A DNA stretch of 64,000 nucleotides from Phocoena phocoena. Taxonomy: Eukaryota; Chordata; Mammalia; Artiodactyla; Phocoenidae. The notes beneath the pieces were generated by a model, which saw nothing but the letters and a program-made list of their open reading frames with translations, had not been told where the DNA came from and did no database searches. This document shows, piece after piece, positions 23,736 through 36,035 of this stretch (positions are counted from its first letter, which is position 1; every line of letters begins with the position of its first letter). The stretch is taken from contig NC_089227.1 in NCBI RefSeq assembly GCF_963924675.1, positions 49,656,080 through 49,720,079 of the forward strand, written 5' to 3'. Made by a program: the position numbers and the translations under genes.

Positions 23736-24960
23736 AAGATAAACCCCTGTAAAGTTTGCTTAAAAATTTTTAATTTGGAATTTTCACTTCAATGAAAAAT
23801 TTTAAAGTGTAATATAAATATTTGATGAGATTATCTAGATAACTAGCCACCCCCAGATAATATTAGTGCCCATGCTCTGTTCATGTTTACAGTCTCATTC
23901 TCACCACATGAAAAGCCGAAAGGCTTTGAGGCTAATAGCACAAATTAGAGGTTCAATGTCATTTAAATATAGAGAAGTAATGGGAAAACCCAGCCATCAC
24001 CCAGTGTATGGTAATAAAGAGGAAACCAGACTCGAAAAACTGACCCACAGCAGTCAGGACCACATTTAAAAGAGTGGGTATACCATGGGTCCTGGTTTAT
24101 ACCTACCACCTTGTATCGTGTTGGCAATAAGAGTGATGGCAAACCCACAGTTAAGGATTTGTTATAAAATAACTTTTTTAACTTTTTAGTATTATTTTTG
24201 GGATGCATTATTCAAATGATTGGGTCAATGGTAACACAACATCATTGATTAAGGGGAAAACTAGTGATAATGATTCAAACCATGGTTTATAGTGCTCAAA
24301 ATCAAAAGAATCAAGTTAATATAGATATTTTTTTACATATCTAACCCAAAGTTCAAACAAGACCATCCATCACATCAAGCTTATGTTGTTCATCTGAATT
24401 ACATTGTTTTACAGTTTTATTTGTATTAGATTCCTAAATTTGCCTTTTTAATTTTAGTAAGAGCTCTAAGTATTATAAGTTTAAATTTGGTTTTACCACT
24501 GTACATATTATATAAGTATAAAATTAAAAATAATTAACCTCAGCATTAGAAGTCCATGTAAATTCTTTTCCTCTGAAAAGGTTCTGTGCATTTCTTTCTT
24601 GTGAGGATTCAGTGAGACAGTTTGTAAAGTGCTTAAGCAAGAAATACAGATATTAGACTTAGGCAAATAACTAATATTCAAAATTCTCATGTTCTGAAAC
24701 TGCAATGAAGCTGGACTTCAGAGAAAAAAGAACAGAGTAAACCTCCATAAACTAGAATGTTTGAGACTCTGTGCTTTGAATAACCAGACATATATTTTTA
24801 AGTTTTAAGCCTCCTTGAAAATATTTTTTACAGTGTATTGGTATAATTTAATCTTTATTATATGACCTAGAAACTGACAGTGCCTCAGGTTCACCTTTCA
24901 GTAATAAATTCTTACTATAAATCCATAATTGCAGAAAACAGAGAAGAAATTACTCCTTAA
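23736..24960. other. Unique AT-rich sequence, nothing recognised
   Basis: About 1.2 kb with only short frames on both strands and no recognisable repeat. Confidence 0.5.
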
Positions 24961-24977
24961 AAAATGTAGATTTTCAG

Positions 24978-25180
24978 GCTTCCCTGGTGGCGCAGTGGTT
25001 GAGACTCTGTCCGCCGTTGCAGGGGACACGGGTTCGTGCCCCAGTCCGGGAAGATCCCACATGCCGCAGAGCGGCTGGGCCCGTGAGCCATGGCCACTGA
25101 GCCTGCGCGTCCAGAGCCTGTGCTCCGCAACGGGAGAGGCCACAACAGTGAGAGGCCCGCGTACTGCAAAAAAAAAAAAA
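24978..25180 (+). mobile_element. CHR SINE, short form
   Basis: Short CHR beginning GCTTCCCTGGTGGCGCAGTG, with many CpGs kept and a pure A-tail. The TSD AATGTAGATTTTCAG lies at 24963-24977 and 25181-25195. Youthful copy in unique DNA. Confidence 0.95.
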
Positions 25181-25195
25181 AATGTAGATTTTCAG

Positions 25196-25969
25196 TTTCT
25201 CTCCTTTTTCAGCAATAGAGTATATAACATGAGTTTTCTTCTGTTGGAATCCAGTTAATTGAAGTTTTACTGTATATATATTGCTACTTTGATGTAGGAT
25301 TGATAGGCCTAAGCGTGGGGGGAAGAGGAGGTGAATTATTTGTCCCTGTGGGCAAAGCAGCCAGGAAAGTTTATATTCAATTTTATATACTTTCATTGAA
25401 TGACTACTATGCACATGAAACTAGGGGAGGGATCCAGAGACACGTAAAGACATGAGTGAGATACTATCACAAACTTCTTAGAAGTGTATAGCCAAAGGAG
25501 AAATCGAAACTTTGTAATCCTCTTGCTTCAGTGGACCTCAACACACAGTTGCAGTGATCAGCCATAAGGCTGAGAGAACAGTTGAACACTCAGGATTCCA
25601 ACATCATCCATGGTGGTGGTGGCAGCTCTGTCTACTGGGTGGTAGTCTTGTAAACCCATGTAATTAACCAATTGATGTCAGGACAGGGCAAGTCCCCAAG
25701 GGAGCACACAGGATCTGGGCAGAGCCCTGTCCTGCTAAAACTTTTTAGAAAGATGAGAATTAAAAGATATTTTGCAAATTTATCAGATTTGCAGTTAAAC
25801 CAGAAAGGACAGCAAACACAGGATGTGAGAATCAGGATCCAAAAGGCTGAAACTTTTGATTGAATTTAACAAGATGATTACAAAGGGGAAAATGTAAGTT
25901 CCTGCACTCTGACCCATTAAACAAACAAACAAACCACTGTGTACAAATACAGGATGGGAGAGGCATGGA

Positions 25970-25971
<2 letters not shown>
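25196..25971. other. Unique sequence, nothing recognised
   Basis: About 780 bp without a recognisable gene or repeat before the GT microsatellite. Confidence 0.5.

Positions 25972-26017
<46 letters not shown>
25972..26017. repeat. (GT)n microsatellite
   Basis: Uninterrupted GT run of about 22 units. It is probably length-polymorphic. Confidence 0.97.
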
Positions 26018-26018
<1 letters not shown>

Positions 26019-26221
26019 TTTAAAGAGTCAGGCTTTAACTGGCCTGAACTGACACCATACAAAGAAGAAATATAAATGATTCATAAACAAAATGGTTTAT
26101 CCTCATTATTATTCAAAGAAATTTAAATTAAAACAGTAATCCCTCAATCTACCAAATTGATAAAGGTAGGAAGAATGGTAATTCTCAATGCTGACAAGGA
26201 TTTGAAGAAATAGGCATTCTT

Positions 26222-26817
26222 GAGAAAACCATAATTCAGAAAGACACATGCACCCCAATGTTCATTGCAGCACTATTTACGATAGCCTGGTCATGGAAGC
26301 AACCTAAATGCCCATCGACAGACGCATGGATAAAGAAGATGTGGTACATATATACAATGGAATATTACTCAGCCACAAAAAGGAACGAAATTGGGTCATT
26401 TGTAGAGACGTGGATGGATCTAGAGACTGTCATACAGAATGAAGTTAGAAAGAGCAAAACAAACATCGTATATTAATGCATGTATGTGGAACCTAGAAAA
26501 ATGGTACAGATGAACCGGTTTTCAGGGCAGAAATTGAAACACAGATGTAGAGAACAAACATATGGACACCAAGGGGGGAAAGTGGCGGGCGTGGTGGTGG
26601 TGGTGTGCTGAATTGGGCGATTGGGATTGACATGTATACACTGATGTGTATAAAATGGATGACTAATAAGAAAAAAAATAAAGTTTCTACAAGACATGGT
26701 GGGAGAAAAGCGGTATGGATAAGATTCCTCATAATAATAAAAAAATAATTTAACTTCATATTGTATTTTAATGCTTATATTTACATATATGCCTATGTGA
26801 AAGACAAAAAAAAAAAA
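26222..26817 (+). mobile_element. 5'-truncated L1 3' end with 3' transduction
   Basis: L1 ORF2 tail ([18 protein letters not shown] and [17 protein letters not shown], 26258-26476) and G-rich 3' UTR to the L1 end at about 26670. An A-rich run (26671-26683), about 120 bp of non-L1 sequence and a second pure A-run (26806-26817) follow. A perfect 16-bp TSD, AGAAATAGGCATTCTT, lies at 26206-26221 and 26818-26833 and brackets the entire unit. Confidence 0.88.
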
Positions 26818-27011
26818 AGAAATAGGCATTCTTATATGCTTCATGTCAAAGTGTGAATTGTTAAGTCCTGCAACAATTTGGCAATATGTATTGGAAATCA
26901 TAAAACCATGCAGACCTTTCATCCTAATAATTACACTTTCAGAAATTTTCTTTATTAAATAATTAAGGATGCACATAAGTGTGTAGCTACTGGAGCATTA
27001 ATCATAGCATT

Positions 27012-27803
27012 TATTTTTTCCAGCTTTATTGAAATATTATTGACATATAATGCATAATTAAGGTGTGCAAATAGATGACTTGATACAATTATGAAATTAT
27101 TACCTCATTAATTAGTTAACATCTGTCACCTCATATAATGACCATTTTTTTTCTTTTTTGTGGTGATAACATTTAAGATTTACTGTCAACAACTTTCAAA
27201 TATATATTATGGTATTAACTGTAGTCACCATGGTGTACGTTAGATCCTCAGAACTTAATTCATCTGTAACTGGAAGTTTGTACTCTTTGACCAACATTTT
27301 CCCACAACCACCATTCTATTCTCTATTTCTGTGAGGTTGACTCTTTTAGATTCCACATATAAATGAAAACATACAATGTTTGTTTTTCTCTGTCTGACTT
27401 ATTTCACTTAGCATAAGGCCCTCAAGGTCCTTCCATGTTGTCACAAAAAGTAGGATTTCCTTCTTTTTTATGGATGAATGCTATTCCATTTTCTTTATCT
27501 ATTCATTCGTCTCAGAGATTCCTTATCCATTTATTCATTGCTGTACAGTTAGGTTGTTTCCATGTCTTCGCTATTGTGAATAATACTGCAATGAACACAG
27601 GGGTGCAGATATCTCTTTGAGATCCTGATTTCATTTCTTCAGACGTATACCCAGAAGTGGGACTGCTGGATCATATGGTAGTTATAGTTTTAATTTTTTG
27701 AGGAACCTCCATACTGTTTTCCACAGTGACTGCACCAATTTACATTCCCACCAACAATGTAGGAGGGTTCCCTTTTCTCCACATCCTTGCCAACATTTGT
27801 GAA
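27012..27803 (-). mobile_element. Old L1 3' end (minus)
   Basis: Starts at the left with CCAGCTTTATTGAAATATTATTG (reverse L1 3' terminus). It continues through GTTTCCATGTCTTCGCTATTG and GGACTGCTGGATCATATGGT to CTCCACATCCTTGCCAACA. The 5' end is truncated. Confidence 0.85.
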
Positions 27804-27867
27804 TCTATAATAGTTCCAAAATAAAACGTAGAAAAAAATAAACTTACTGAAATAGAAAGCTGTTCAT

Positions 27868-28205
27868 GGGGCTTCCCTGGTGGCGCAGTGGTGAAGAACT
27901 TGCCTGCCAAAGCAGGGGACACGGGTTCAAGCCCTGATCCAGGAAGATCCCACATGCCGCAGAGTAACTAAGCCCATGCGCAACAACTACTGAGCCTGTG
28001 CTCTAGAGCCCGCGAGCCACAACTACTGAACCCATGTACCGCAACTACTGAAGCTCACGCGCCTAGAGCCTGTGCTCTACAATGAGAAGCCCACGCACCG
28101 CAACCAAGAGCAGCCCCCACTCGCCATAACTAGAGAAAGCCCGTGCACAGCAACGAAGACCCAACACCGCCAAAAATAAAAATAAAATGAATAAAATTTA
28201 AAAAA
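27868..28205 (+). mobile_element. CHR SINE, long form
   Basis: Complete long CHR from GGGCTTCCCTGGTGGCGCAG to AACGAAGACCCAACACCGCC plus an A-rich tail. TSD AGAAAGMTGTTCA (one mismatch) at 27854-27866 and 28206-28218. Confidence 0.92.
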
Positions 28206-28340
28206 AGAAAGATGTTCACAATATATCATTGGAAAAAAAGTGATAAATCAGAAGGTATAATTCTATTTCTTTGTAAAATATATGTAATTCATTAATTATG
28301 ATGATAATAGAATACCATTTTCTGAACTCTTGTTTTGTGG

Positions 28341-29000
28341 TTTACAAACAATACTTCATTTAAATCTCACAACTAATAAGGTAGATGCTATTATTTTCAT
28401 TTTACCAGTGAAGAATGGGATTAGGAGAAATCATACAACTTTTCAAATGTTGCACAGCTATCTAGTATTTCAAAGTTTATGCTCTTGCTATATTCCCAAA
28501 AAATTCACTACCTAACATACCTTTACAATCTAGAAAGTACATACCAAAATTTTATCTCTGTGTTATGAATACTGGTGACATTATTTTTTATTTTTGCTTA
28601 TTGAATGTGTATCATTTGTATAATTAAAAATAATGTTTATTTTAAGAGACTTCAGTGTTTTAGTTGAAAGCAAGGTCAATATGAGTTCATAGGATGATAC
28701 AACTGTCAAAATACCCAAGTTTGGCTACACTTACAGAAGAATAGTATTTAAAATAAAGAGGCCGTAGTAGTGTTCAACAATGCAGACATCAGATGTGATC
28801 TGGAATATAGAGCCATACTTTGGTAAGGACATCAACATAGAGACTAAAGGGTATTTTGAGGAAAGCCGTCTGAATGGTGAGGAAATCCAAAAATCACTTC
28901 ATAACATGGATGGTGAAGAGAATTGGGGCCATCTAGCTTAGAAAGAAACAAGACTCAGAGGGAACATGATAGCTGTCTTAAAAGTTTTTTAATGTCATTA
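28341..29000. other. Unique sequence, nothing recognised
   Basis: About 660 bp without a recognisable gene or repeat. Confidence 0.5.
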
Positions 29001-29004
29001 CTTA

Positions 29005-29220
29005 GAATAATAATCATAAGCACCTACCACTTATTGAGTGCTCACTCCATGCTAAGTATATGCATTATCTCAATTAATCCTCACCACAACCCTATAAGAG
29101 AGATACTAATATTACCCTCCACTTACAGAAAAGGAAACTGAAGCTCAGAGAGGTCAGATAACTTGCCCGCAGTCACACATGCATTAATGATAGAATCAGC
29201 GTACAAACCCAGAACCTGTC
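29005..29220 (-). mobile_element. MIR SINE
   Basis: Well-preserved MIR in reverse: CTTATTGAGTGCTCACTCCATGC, ATTATCTCAATTAATCCTCA, GGAAACTGAAGCTCAGAG, CAGATAACTTGCCCGCAGTC. Confidence 0.85.
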
Positions 29221-29273
29221 TGTGCTGTTAACCTTCATACAGGTTAACCTTCTGTGCTGTTAACCTTCATACA
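29221..29273. repeat. Small tandem duplication, 32-bp period
   Basis: TGTGCTGTTAACCTTCATAC occurs at 29221-29240 and 29253-29272, with a partial third GGTTAACCTTC between the copies. Confidence 0.8.
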
Positions 29274-29494
29274 TCTCACATCCCAACAAAGGAAAACAGA
29301 CTGGGCTTGTTTGTGTGACTCCAAATGAGTAGAGTTAGGACCGCAGAAGAGAGATTCAGGGACACAGATATCAGCTCAATACTCAGAAGATTCATCTCAA
29401 AAAAAAAAAAAAAAAAAATCAAAGCTGTCCCACTCTCAAATAGGTTGCTTTGGAAGGTAAATCCCTCTGTACATTTCATGTAGGTTCAGTGATA

Positions 29495-29680
29495 CTCTGT
29501 GATGTCCGAGAAATCTCAAACTCCAGTACACATTGGAATCACCTAAGAGAGCTTCATAAAACAGATTCCTGAACACCACCCTTAGAGATTCAGATTCAGG
29601 TGTCCTGGGGTGATGAGAGTCATGAATTTGCAATCCTATCAGGCTCCTAGACAATGCCAGTACTGCTCTAGGATCACACA
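29495..29680 (-). mobile_element. MER5A-like hAT-Charlie DNA transposon remnant
   Basis: Pattern AATCTCAAACTCCAGTACAC, ATTGGAATCACCTAAGAG, ACACCACCCTTAGAGATTCAG, then TTCAGGTGTCCTGGGGTGATG. This resembles a reversed MER5 non-autonomous element. Diverged; no termini are clearly preserved. Confidence 0.55.
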
Positions 29681-31875
29681 TGGAGATTTCTTCAAACCAT
29701 AAAATTTTATTAGTTTGTAAAAGTCGTACTCTACAAACTGGACAAATTTTGTGTCCTTCACAACCTCTCTCATGGAATGGCAGCCATAATGCCCCTAAGC
29801 CACACAACAAGGCTTGTTTGTTTGTTTGTTTGTTTTTCCTATTTAAGTTACCAGTCAATAGAGTGTACTACATCTTTTAAAGTAGATGTTCATAGCTAGT
29901 TTTTTTTTTAATTCCCAGAGTTTGCTAATATATTAGAGACAGGTTTATTTTTTGTTGTTTTTGTTTTTAAGAAATCCATCTATATTTCTGATAAAGAATG
30001 GGTAAAAGCAAACCTCATTAAATTATGAGACGAGAGACTGATAAATCTTAGCATGTTCACTTTATCCGAGAGGAAATGTACTTTTCTCATAGTGATTTAA
30101 TCTTCAGCTGTCTAGCTCAATTTGGAATGAAAAGTGGCAATGCTATCGTCTGCCAAGAAATAAGGACGATAGCCATATACTGTAAACTATACTTTATTAT
30201 TTTCAACAGTGGCAAACTTAGCATTAAATCATGGTAATTTTTCAGAGCTTCTGAACTCTACTCATGTTCACCTTTAAGGGCACCTTTATCTATTTTTCCC
30301 CCCCACTTTTTGATGAGGTTAAAAATTGCCAAGTGTCTTTGTAGTAGGCAAAAACACTCCAAAATCAAATATTAAGGAGAAAAAATACGTCCCTGTAGAC
30401 TGCACCCTTGGCTCTCTCCTTCCTGGAGGGCAGCTGTTACAATGCCCACAGCTGCTTCTTTACACACAGCATAGTCCTCGGCCACCCTGAACAGCCAGCA
30501 GCCCCATATAAGAACCACAAGTAGCTTTTTAGTGATAAGATAGAGTTTAGCTGCTGTATTTTATGACATAATTCAGTCAGTGTTCCTTTACAGAGTGCCA
30601 CTGGCTGGCCAACTTGAAACAGTCATAACATTTGACTGTGGAGTAATTTAATTTAATGATTTCTTTAATCTTCAAATCACAAGAGGCTGTTTTCAAAACA
30701 TTTTGTTGCCATGTTGATCGTCTTTCAACCTACAGGATTAATAATTGATGTTGAAATATGGTTGGGAAAAAAATTGGCAATGAACTTCTTTCTCAAGGAA
30801 GCAGCACCTGGAGGAATATCAGATTTACACAGTGACTCCCCCAGATAACAGATAACTTTATTGACCAAACTTGTAAAATCACAACATTTTGGATTGAAAT
30901 ATTTCTAAAATGTCTTAAATGCTTTCTTACCGTCTTAAACAGGATAATGGAACATTCTTAAACATCCTTTGATGAATCAAAATAATCCTTATAAGTAAGC
31001 ATTATTCTATAGTATAACCCAATGGTATCCTCAGAGGCACAGTTGAGATTTGAGTTGAGTTTTTACCTCTAAAATGCCTTCAGAACTTTACACCATGTTA
31101 GTCCTTTTATTGAATTTTTATAGTATTACACTTCCCCTTTTCACTTAAATGTACTGACCCCTGTTAATTTTTCCTTCCCTTTTAATTTGCTGTTAAATTT
31201 ACTGTGTGCTAGAAATCTGGATTACTAAATTTACTGGAAGTGTGTGCAAATGAGTGAGGGGAGTTTCTGAGAATTGTCTGTGGCTCCTAATATGTGTAGA
31301 GTTTGTGCTGTAGGCTGTAGCCTCTCGAGGAGTTTATTTTGAACTATTCCTGCTTCTTCTCCGTCTTGTCCGATCAATCAGGTTGCCAGATATGTGACCC
31401 CTGGTTAAGAAGTCTGACTGTGGTCAAGTAATGATAATCACTGATGTTTGTTTTCTTACTACGCCACTCTAGCCAGGCAAACTCTTTGTATTCAAATCTA
31501 TATCTTGGAGTATAGCACCCACAGTAGCAAACAGAATTGAGATGACTTTCCTTTTCAAAACCCAGCATTCTTCCATCTCTTTATACTTTAGACCTCACAA
31601 AGGAAACTAGAGTGAGAGAAGAAAATTTGAGTTCAGATAGGAGTTTAACAACTCATGAGTTTAATATCTCACGAACTGAGGAAAGTCCTTATAGTGGAGT
31701 TTTTCATCTCCCCTAATGTTAGAGATTAAGGAAGGAACAGAAATAGGAAAGCAAGAAAAGTACACCATTTTACCCTTCTGAAAGTCATGATTCTTTGAAA
31801 TGTTTTTCAAGTTATAGGTACATATTCTGTGTGCTACTGTGAGAAATGACTTTTATCACTTTCATCATCAAGTAC
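29681..31875. other. Unique sequence, no gene recognised
   Basis: About 2.2 kb free of confident transposons except a (TTTG)n run near 29815-29836. AT-rich, with no long frames. Confidence 0.5.
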
Positions 31876-31879
31876 AAGT

Positions 31880-31990
31880 TCGAACTCTGGCCCTCAAAGT
31901 CCTCTAGGATGTGACTCAATTCACCCTTCTAATTTCATCTTCAACTGCTCTCTGTATGCCTGACCAAATCCTCCCAACTTCCACATCTTT
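31880..31990 (+). mobile_element. Possible L2 fragment
   Basis: CTGGCCCTCAAAGTCCTCTA, then TTTCATCTTCAACTGCTCTC and CTTTCACTTTTCTGCTTTGG, resemble the L2 3' region. Weak match. Confidence 0.4.
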
Positions 31991-32399
31991 CACTTTTCTG
32001 CTTTGGAAGCACTTATTAGGTGCTAAAATGTGCTCCTCTGAGGGGAAAAAAAACAGTGTCAGGGTGCCATGGTAAAATAAATTTGGGAAATGCTAGAGTA
32101 ACCAGTATAAAACAAATTTCTTTACTAGAGTACTTCTCAGAGCCTTTTAGAATCCTAAATGTTCATTTAAATCTCCAGAAGGGGATTATGGTATTGAATG
32201 AGGGTAACCACTTATCCTAGTTTGCCTGGGACAGTTCCAATACACACCTGTTGCCCCAGCAGAATTAATATCGTCTCTTTTAGTTTTAAAAATGTCTCAG
32301 GTCATACAGTATGGATTTCCTATCTGTAGCACTTTTTTAATTAATTTGACCACCACACTCATTTCCTATAGAATATCTAAGTATCATGTAGAACAGTTT

Positions 32400-33178
32400 G
32401 GGAAACACGACCTTTGCCTCACTTTGCTACTAGCTGTCAATGCCTATCCAGATCTCAAATCCCATCCCAAATAGTTTACGCTATAGTGGAGGCTTCCCTT
32501 ATTATTGGTCTTCCTCCGTGGCTGGAAGTACTTTCTTCCTCCGCTGAAAGTCATAGTACCATCTCTCTATCTTTCCCTGTGACATTAACATTTTCTGCCC
32601 TATTTTTGGTTTGGGGGTTCAAGCCTTCCCTCCTCTACTGTACCATTCATAGTAAAAGCCAGGTAGTGTTTCACTTTGTCTTCACCCTCAATGCCAAAAT
32701 CAAAAAATATCTTTGAAAGACTAAACTTAGTTGCACCGGAAGCTGTCCTGTGTTCTCTCTCTCATTACACAGAAATAGATCCTCAGTGCGGGCTGAGGCA
32801 ACTCCCACCGCTGCCCTCTCCTGCCTTCTCAGAGACCTCTGCTGATTATCACCACACTGGCTCCTATCACCCACGAGCCCTCAAAATGCTCAAGATCCTC
32901 CTACTTTAAAAAGTCTATTCTCAACTTTGTTCCTCCAACTATCACCTTAACTTTCTCCCATTTTTTCAGCTCTTGTGAGTCCAAATTCTCACAAGAGTTG
33001 AGCAAATGGCCATCTTGGCTTACCTCCCATTCACATGCCAACCCACTCCAATCTGGCTTCGGTCTCCCCACCTCCACCCAAACTGCTCACATCCGGGTCA
33101 CCAATCACTTTTCTTTTTTTCCTAAATCCAATTGACACTTCTCACTTGGGTTTGCCTCTGTGCTTTATACTCTCTTTA
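32400..33178 (+). mobile_element. L2 LINE fragments (plus)
   Basis: The stretch at 33040-33110, CCACTCCAATCTGGCTTCGG then CCACCCAAACTGCTC and GGTCACCAATCAC, matches the L2 ORF2 region HSLQSGFRP and TALVKVTND. The part at 32410-32660 resembles the L2 3' end. The order suggests two copies or a rearranged one. Interrupted on the right by an L1 tail. Confidence 0.55.
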
Positions 33179-33190
33179 AAAGTGCCCAAA

Positions 33191-33789
33191 CTTCCTTGAA
33201 AAGTTTAGCATAGAATTGCCATTTGATCCAACAATTTCACTTTTAAGTATGTACCCAAAGGAATCGAAAGCAAGGACTCAGATACTTGTACACTGATGTT
33301 CGTGGCAGCATTATTCATGATAGCCAAATGGTAGAAACAACTCATATCTCCATTAACAATGAATGGATAATCAAAATGTGGTTTACACATGCAATGGAAT
33401 ATTATTCAGCCTTAGAAAGGAATGAAACTCTGATAGATGTCAAAACATGGGATGAACGTTGAAGACATTGTGCTGAGAAAATAAGCCAGACACAAAGGGA
33501 CAAACACTGCATGATTCCACTTATATGAGGTACCTAGAATAGGCCAATTCATAGAGACAGAAAGCAGAATAAACGTTACCAGGGGCTGGGAGGAGTGGAA
33601 ACGAGGAATTGTTGTTTGATGGACACAGAGTTTCTGTTTGGGAAGATGAAAAAATTTTGGAAATGAATGGTGGTGATGGTTGCACAAAATTGTGAATGTA
33701 TTTAATGCCACTGAATTGTATACTTTAAAAATGGTGAAAAAGATAAATTTTATGTGATGTATCATCATGATGGAAAAAAAGAAGAAAAG
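33191..33789 (+). mobile_element. Old L1 3' end (plus) inserted in L2
   Basis: L1M-type tail: ATTTGATCCAACAATTTCAC, GGCAGCATTATTCATGATAG, GCAATGGAATATTATTCAGC, GGTGATGGTTGCACAAAATT, ending in an A-rich tail. TSD AAAGTGCCCAAA at 33179-33190 and 33790-33801. Confidence 0.85.
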
Positions 33790-33801
33790 AAAGTGCCCAA
33801 A

Positions 33802-35540
33802 GTATCAAAGTCCCTGAAATTAAAACCTTCACAGTAAACAGAGAAAAATCAGTTTCATAACTCCCTTCTGTTCAACAAGAATCTCATTCCGGGGGAAAAT
33901 CTGAAGTGGGGAATTCCCAGCCAAGGTAGGTGTCCTGAGCAGGCACCTTGGAAAGAGCTTTCTGCTTCAGCTTATCTCTAGCTTTTCCGGTTACACAGCC
34001 ACACCTCGTTTTACCAGTACCGATTGTTTCTGTAACGTTAGAAGCTAAATCATATCTTCCCAATAACTTAGGTTATATAGGCAGAAGGATTTTATCTCAT
34101 TTAATTGCTCTTCAGGTGGCATTGCTCAAAAAGTTTTGCTTTCAGTTTCCTTCAGTCCTCTCCTACCCCGACCCAACACCTCCCTCTCCAAGAGGACAGT
34201 GATTTGTAAACAGGTGATTTGTAAGCAAGGAGGGAACCGACTACTTGCAAAGTCAAGTGAAAAGAGTAGGTATGATGTGACTCGTCCTAGATGATTGGAG
34301 AAGCGCCCTGAAATCCACTGCTGCAGGCACAGATTAAATCTTTTATTGAGGCTTATCAAGTTATCGATGCTCCAGTTTCCGGCCCGTGGTGTATTTTATA
34401 CTTGTGTAATACCCTGTGTTGGTAATGAATGGCCTGCTCCCCGTGCCCAGATTTTCTGTAACAGCAGGGAGCCAAATATGTAAAGGTGAGTTCTCTGACG
34501 TTTCAAAGGTAACACACTGCTTGTTAGTATTCCTTGATGATGTACCCATTGCCTGTTAGGAAAGCCCTTATCCTAAAATCTCATGCTTCTCCAACCCCAA
34601 GTAAAGCATCTTGTTTCCTCACAGGATTTGCTGTCAGTCTATCATAGGAAAAAGCCCCAAGTGTTTCTAAGTGTGGCTTTTATTTGGTCTGGTAGCACTT
34701 GGGAGCTCCTTGTAAACTTCTCACTCAAAGGGTACAAGGTCCAAAATCGTGCCTGGGGCGATTTTCACCGCTGTGAATTCAGTAGACTTGGGGGAGGAGA
34801 GATAAAAGCACTGAGGCTTCTCAGTGCCTTGAGTTATGAAGGCCTGAACGTGGGCTGTGGTAGTGGAAAAGGAATGATTCCAAAAATATTTAAAACGTGA
34901 GAAAGGAGAGCACTTGGTATCTGAAACATCTGTTTCTCTGAGCATCTTTTCCTTAGCTTCTCGGAGCTACCTGAACACATAGGGAAGAGTTCCCTGTTAG
35001 AATAAAGTTACAGGAAGCCTCTTTCTCACTTTTTTCCCCTTAAAAAAAAAAAAAAAGCTTGCCACAGGAGCCTTTTGCTCCCCTGGGATTTCGAGGCGAT
35101 CCCACCAAACTGTGCGGGAATCGTGCCTCCTCCGTGGACACTCCCTCATGAACACGACGCCGGCCGGATTTTGTAACCGTGTTTATGACTGATTTACAGA
35201 CCTTCTACTTGGCAGGCCGTGCTGTTACTGTTAGCCGGTTACTATGGATCTTGCAACATGCCACTCTGGCACGCTGCATTAAAAATAACCTCCCAAGACT
35301 GTACAGAATACATAGAACAACGGCGGTACAGTCATAGCCTCAGACTCGAGGCTCTGTTTTGGTGCCTATGTATTCCCACGTGCTCACATGTGAAGCAGAA
35401 GCAGGAAAAAGTTCAGACGCCTTCTAAAATGTCTGGTTGCGTTATAATTTTTCTAAACTTCCCCAAAGCAGAAGTTCTCAGGGATCAGCAGCATCCTAAA
35501 AAACTGTAGACCAAAAGAATAACAAAACACAAGTTGTAAG
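33802..35540. other. Unique sequence with a CpG-enriched part
   Basis: No repeat or gene is recognised. Within it, 35091-35451 carries about 19 CpG dinucleotides in 360 bp although GC content is only moderate, unlike the surrounding unique DNA. See findings. Confidence 0.55.
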
Positions 35541-35549
35541 TATTTGTGA

Positions 35550-35890
35550 AGGGCACAGATCCAAAGGCAGACCGTCTGGGTCTGACTCCTGGATCCAGTA
35601 CTTAACTAGCCCTGGGATCTTAGCAAGTTGTATCACGACCACAGCTATCTCACCTGCAAGACAGAGTGATAACAATATCAGTCTCAAACGGTTCTTCTGA
35701 GAGTCAAGGGATATATTCAGGTAAAAGTTCTTGCTTCAGTACTTGCACGTCATAGGTGATTATTAAATAGATTATTATCCTTTGAACACCATCGTTGCAG
35801 CACGTAGACTCGCAGCATTTATCAGCATGCAACTTATAGTACAGTGCCTGGCATTGAGGAGGTGCTTGAGAAATATTTGTTGACTAAAAG
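35550..35890 (+). mobile_element. MIR SINE
   Basis: MIR in sense: GGCAGACCGTCTGGGTCTGACTC, TCACCTGCAAGACAGAGTGATAACAATA, GTACAGTGCCTGGCATTGAG and AAATATTTGTTGACT. Two overlapping MIR or L2 copies are possible. Confidence 0.6.
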
Positions 35891-35929
35891 AGTGATGCCC
35901 AGTAACTTATGTACATGCCTGATACCTTC

Positions 35930-36035
35930 TAGCTTATATACTTCTTAAGATCAGAGCTGTATTTGATTCATTTTTGTATTCTCCACAGCTCTATGATGGA
36001 TGCTAAATAAGTATTTATTGAATTAAATGGAAAGA
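35930..36035 (+). mobile_element. L2 3' end
   Basis: Pattern TTAAGATCAGAGCTGTATTTG, TTGTATTCTCCACAGCTCT, ATGCTAAATAAGTATTTATTG is the typical L2 3' terminus (GGCAGGGACC, CCCAGCACC, CAATAAATATTTGTTG). Confidence 0.65.

Larger units (their letters stand above)
26095..28340 (+). mobile_element. Old LINE fragment acting as host for three nested insertions
   Basis: Diverged L1M/HAL1-like sequence in pieces at about 26095-26205, 26834-27011, 27804-27867 and 28206-28340. Clues are the spaced motifs AATTGATAAAGG, AACAATTTGGCAATATGT and GTTCACAATATATCATTGG. Continuity between the pieces is inferred from the TSDs of the inserted elements. The family assignment is uncertain. Confidence 0.5.
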
